13,688 bases of DNA from an uncultured Erysipelotrichaceae bacterium. Lineage in GTDB: Bacteria; Bacillota_I; Bacilli_A; Erysipelotrichales; Erysipelotrichaceae. Below the pieces are notes generated by a model. That model saw only the letters and a list, made by a program, of their open reading frames with translations. It had not been told where the DNA came from and ran no database searches. The DNA lies in NCBI GenBank assembly GCA_902796465.1, contig CADBPK010000042.1, positions 1 to 13,688 on the forward strand. The letters run 5' to 3'. The position numbers and the translations under genes are program-made. How positions within the stretch are numbered: position 1 is the first letter of the stretch; each line of letters begins with the position of its first letter. Of this stretch, positions 13,610 to 13,688 are shown one piece after another.

Positions 13610-13688
13610 ACAGACAGGAAATACTCAGAAAATACGCGGATGAAGTAACGGCAGTCAAGGAAGCCGGATTGTTTAAAGGGGAGCTGCC
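13606..13688 (+). CDS. kbl: Glycine C-acetyltransferase (2-amino-3-ketobutyrate CoA ligase), 3' partial
   Basis: Only the first 27 codons or so are in the window. The ATG overlaps the tdh stop (ATGA), with AAGGAG at 13594-13599. The visible N-terminus, including EVTAVKEAGLFKGELP, resembles the opening of Kbl, where a helix leads to an AEGLFKEER-type segment. Kbl is a PLP enzyme that splits 2-amino-3-ketobutyrate with CoA into glycine and acetyl-CoA, completing the threonine pathway begun by Tdh. The call rests on a short match plus the very common tdh-kbl pairing; the PLP lysine lies outside the window. Confidence 0.8.
   Translation, partial: MNRQEILRKYADEVTAVKEAGLFKGEL

Noticed and set aside
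1..13688. CRISPR arrays, tRNA or rRNA genes, insertion sequences and phage attachment sites
   Set aside because: No regularly spaced repeats, cloverleaf patterns, transposase or integrase motifs, or terminal inverted repeats were seen on either strand.

Overview
The window looks like chromosomal DNA from an anaerobic, low- to mid-GC Bacillota, probably a gut-type Clostridia or Erysipelotrichia. This rests on strong GGAGG ribosome sites, tight co-oriented operons, KtrAB potassium uptake, many oxygen-independent flavodoxin, aldo-keto reductase and iron-alcohol dehydrogenase genes, and a tdh-kbl threonine pathway. The genus is an inference I cannot settle. I see no rRNA, tRNA, CRISPR array, insertion sequence or phage gene. 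No gap between genes reaches 300 bases.

Region 1 (1-1803): the 3' part of ktrB and complete ktrA, a two-gene potassium uptake operon closed by a terminator. Region 2 (1804-3926): a TetR regulator with two perfect palindromic operators around its own promoter, followed after 9 bases by a PaaK/CapK-type adenylate-forming ligase. A bidirectional terminator separates it from the convergent LysR gene.

Region 3 (3926-6657): a LysR regulator divergent from an operon of a flavodoxin, a small NTF2/SnoaL-like protein and a short-chain dehydrogenase (SDR). Region 4 (6658-9794): an intergenic stretch with two hairpins, then an operon of a second flavodoxin, a YqhD/butanol-dehydrogenase-type iron alcohol dehydrogenase, and an aldo-keto reductase carrying a C-terminal two-cluster ferredoxin domain. 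Region 5 (9795-12447): a second LysR regulator, then a second NTF2/SnoaL-like protein, a cyclophilin-like fold protein and a second SDR.

Regions 3 to 5 thus hold two each of LysR, flavodoxin, NTF2-like and SDR genes: one compact copy, and one dispersed copy interrupted by extra dehydrogenases. Together they read as a reductive, carbonyl- or electrophile-processing locus whose substrate is unknown. This is the most interesting part of the window.

Region 6 (12448-13688): threonine dehydrogenase and the first codons of glycine C-acetyltransferase, which convert threonine to glycine and acetyl-CoA.
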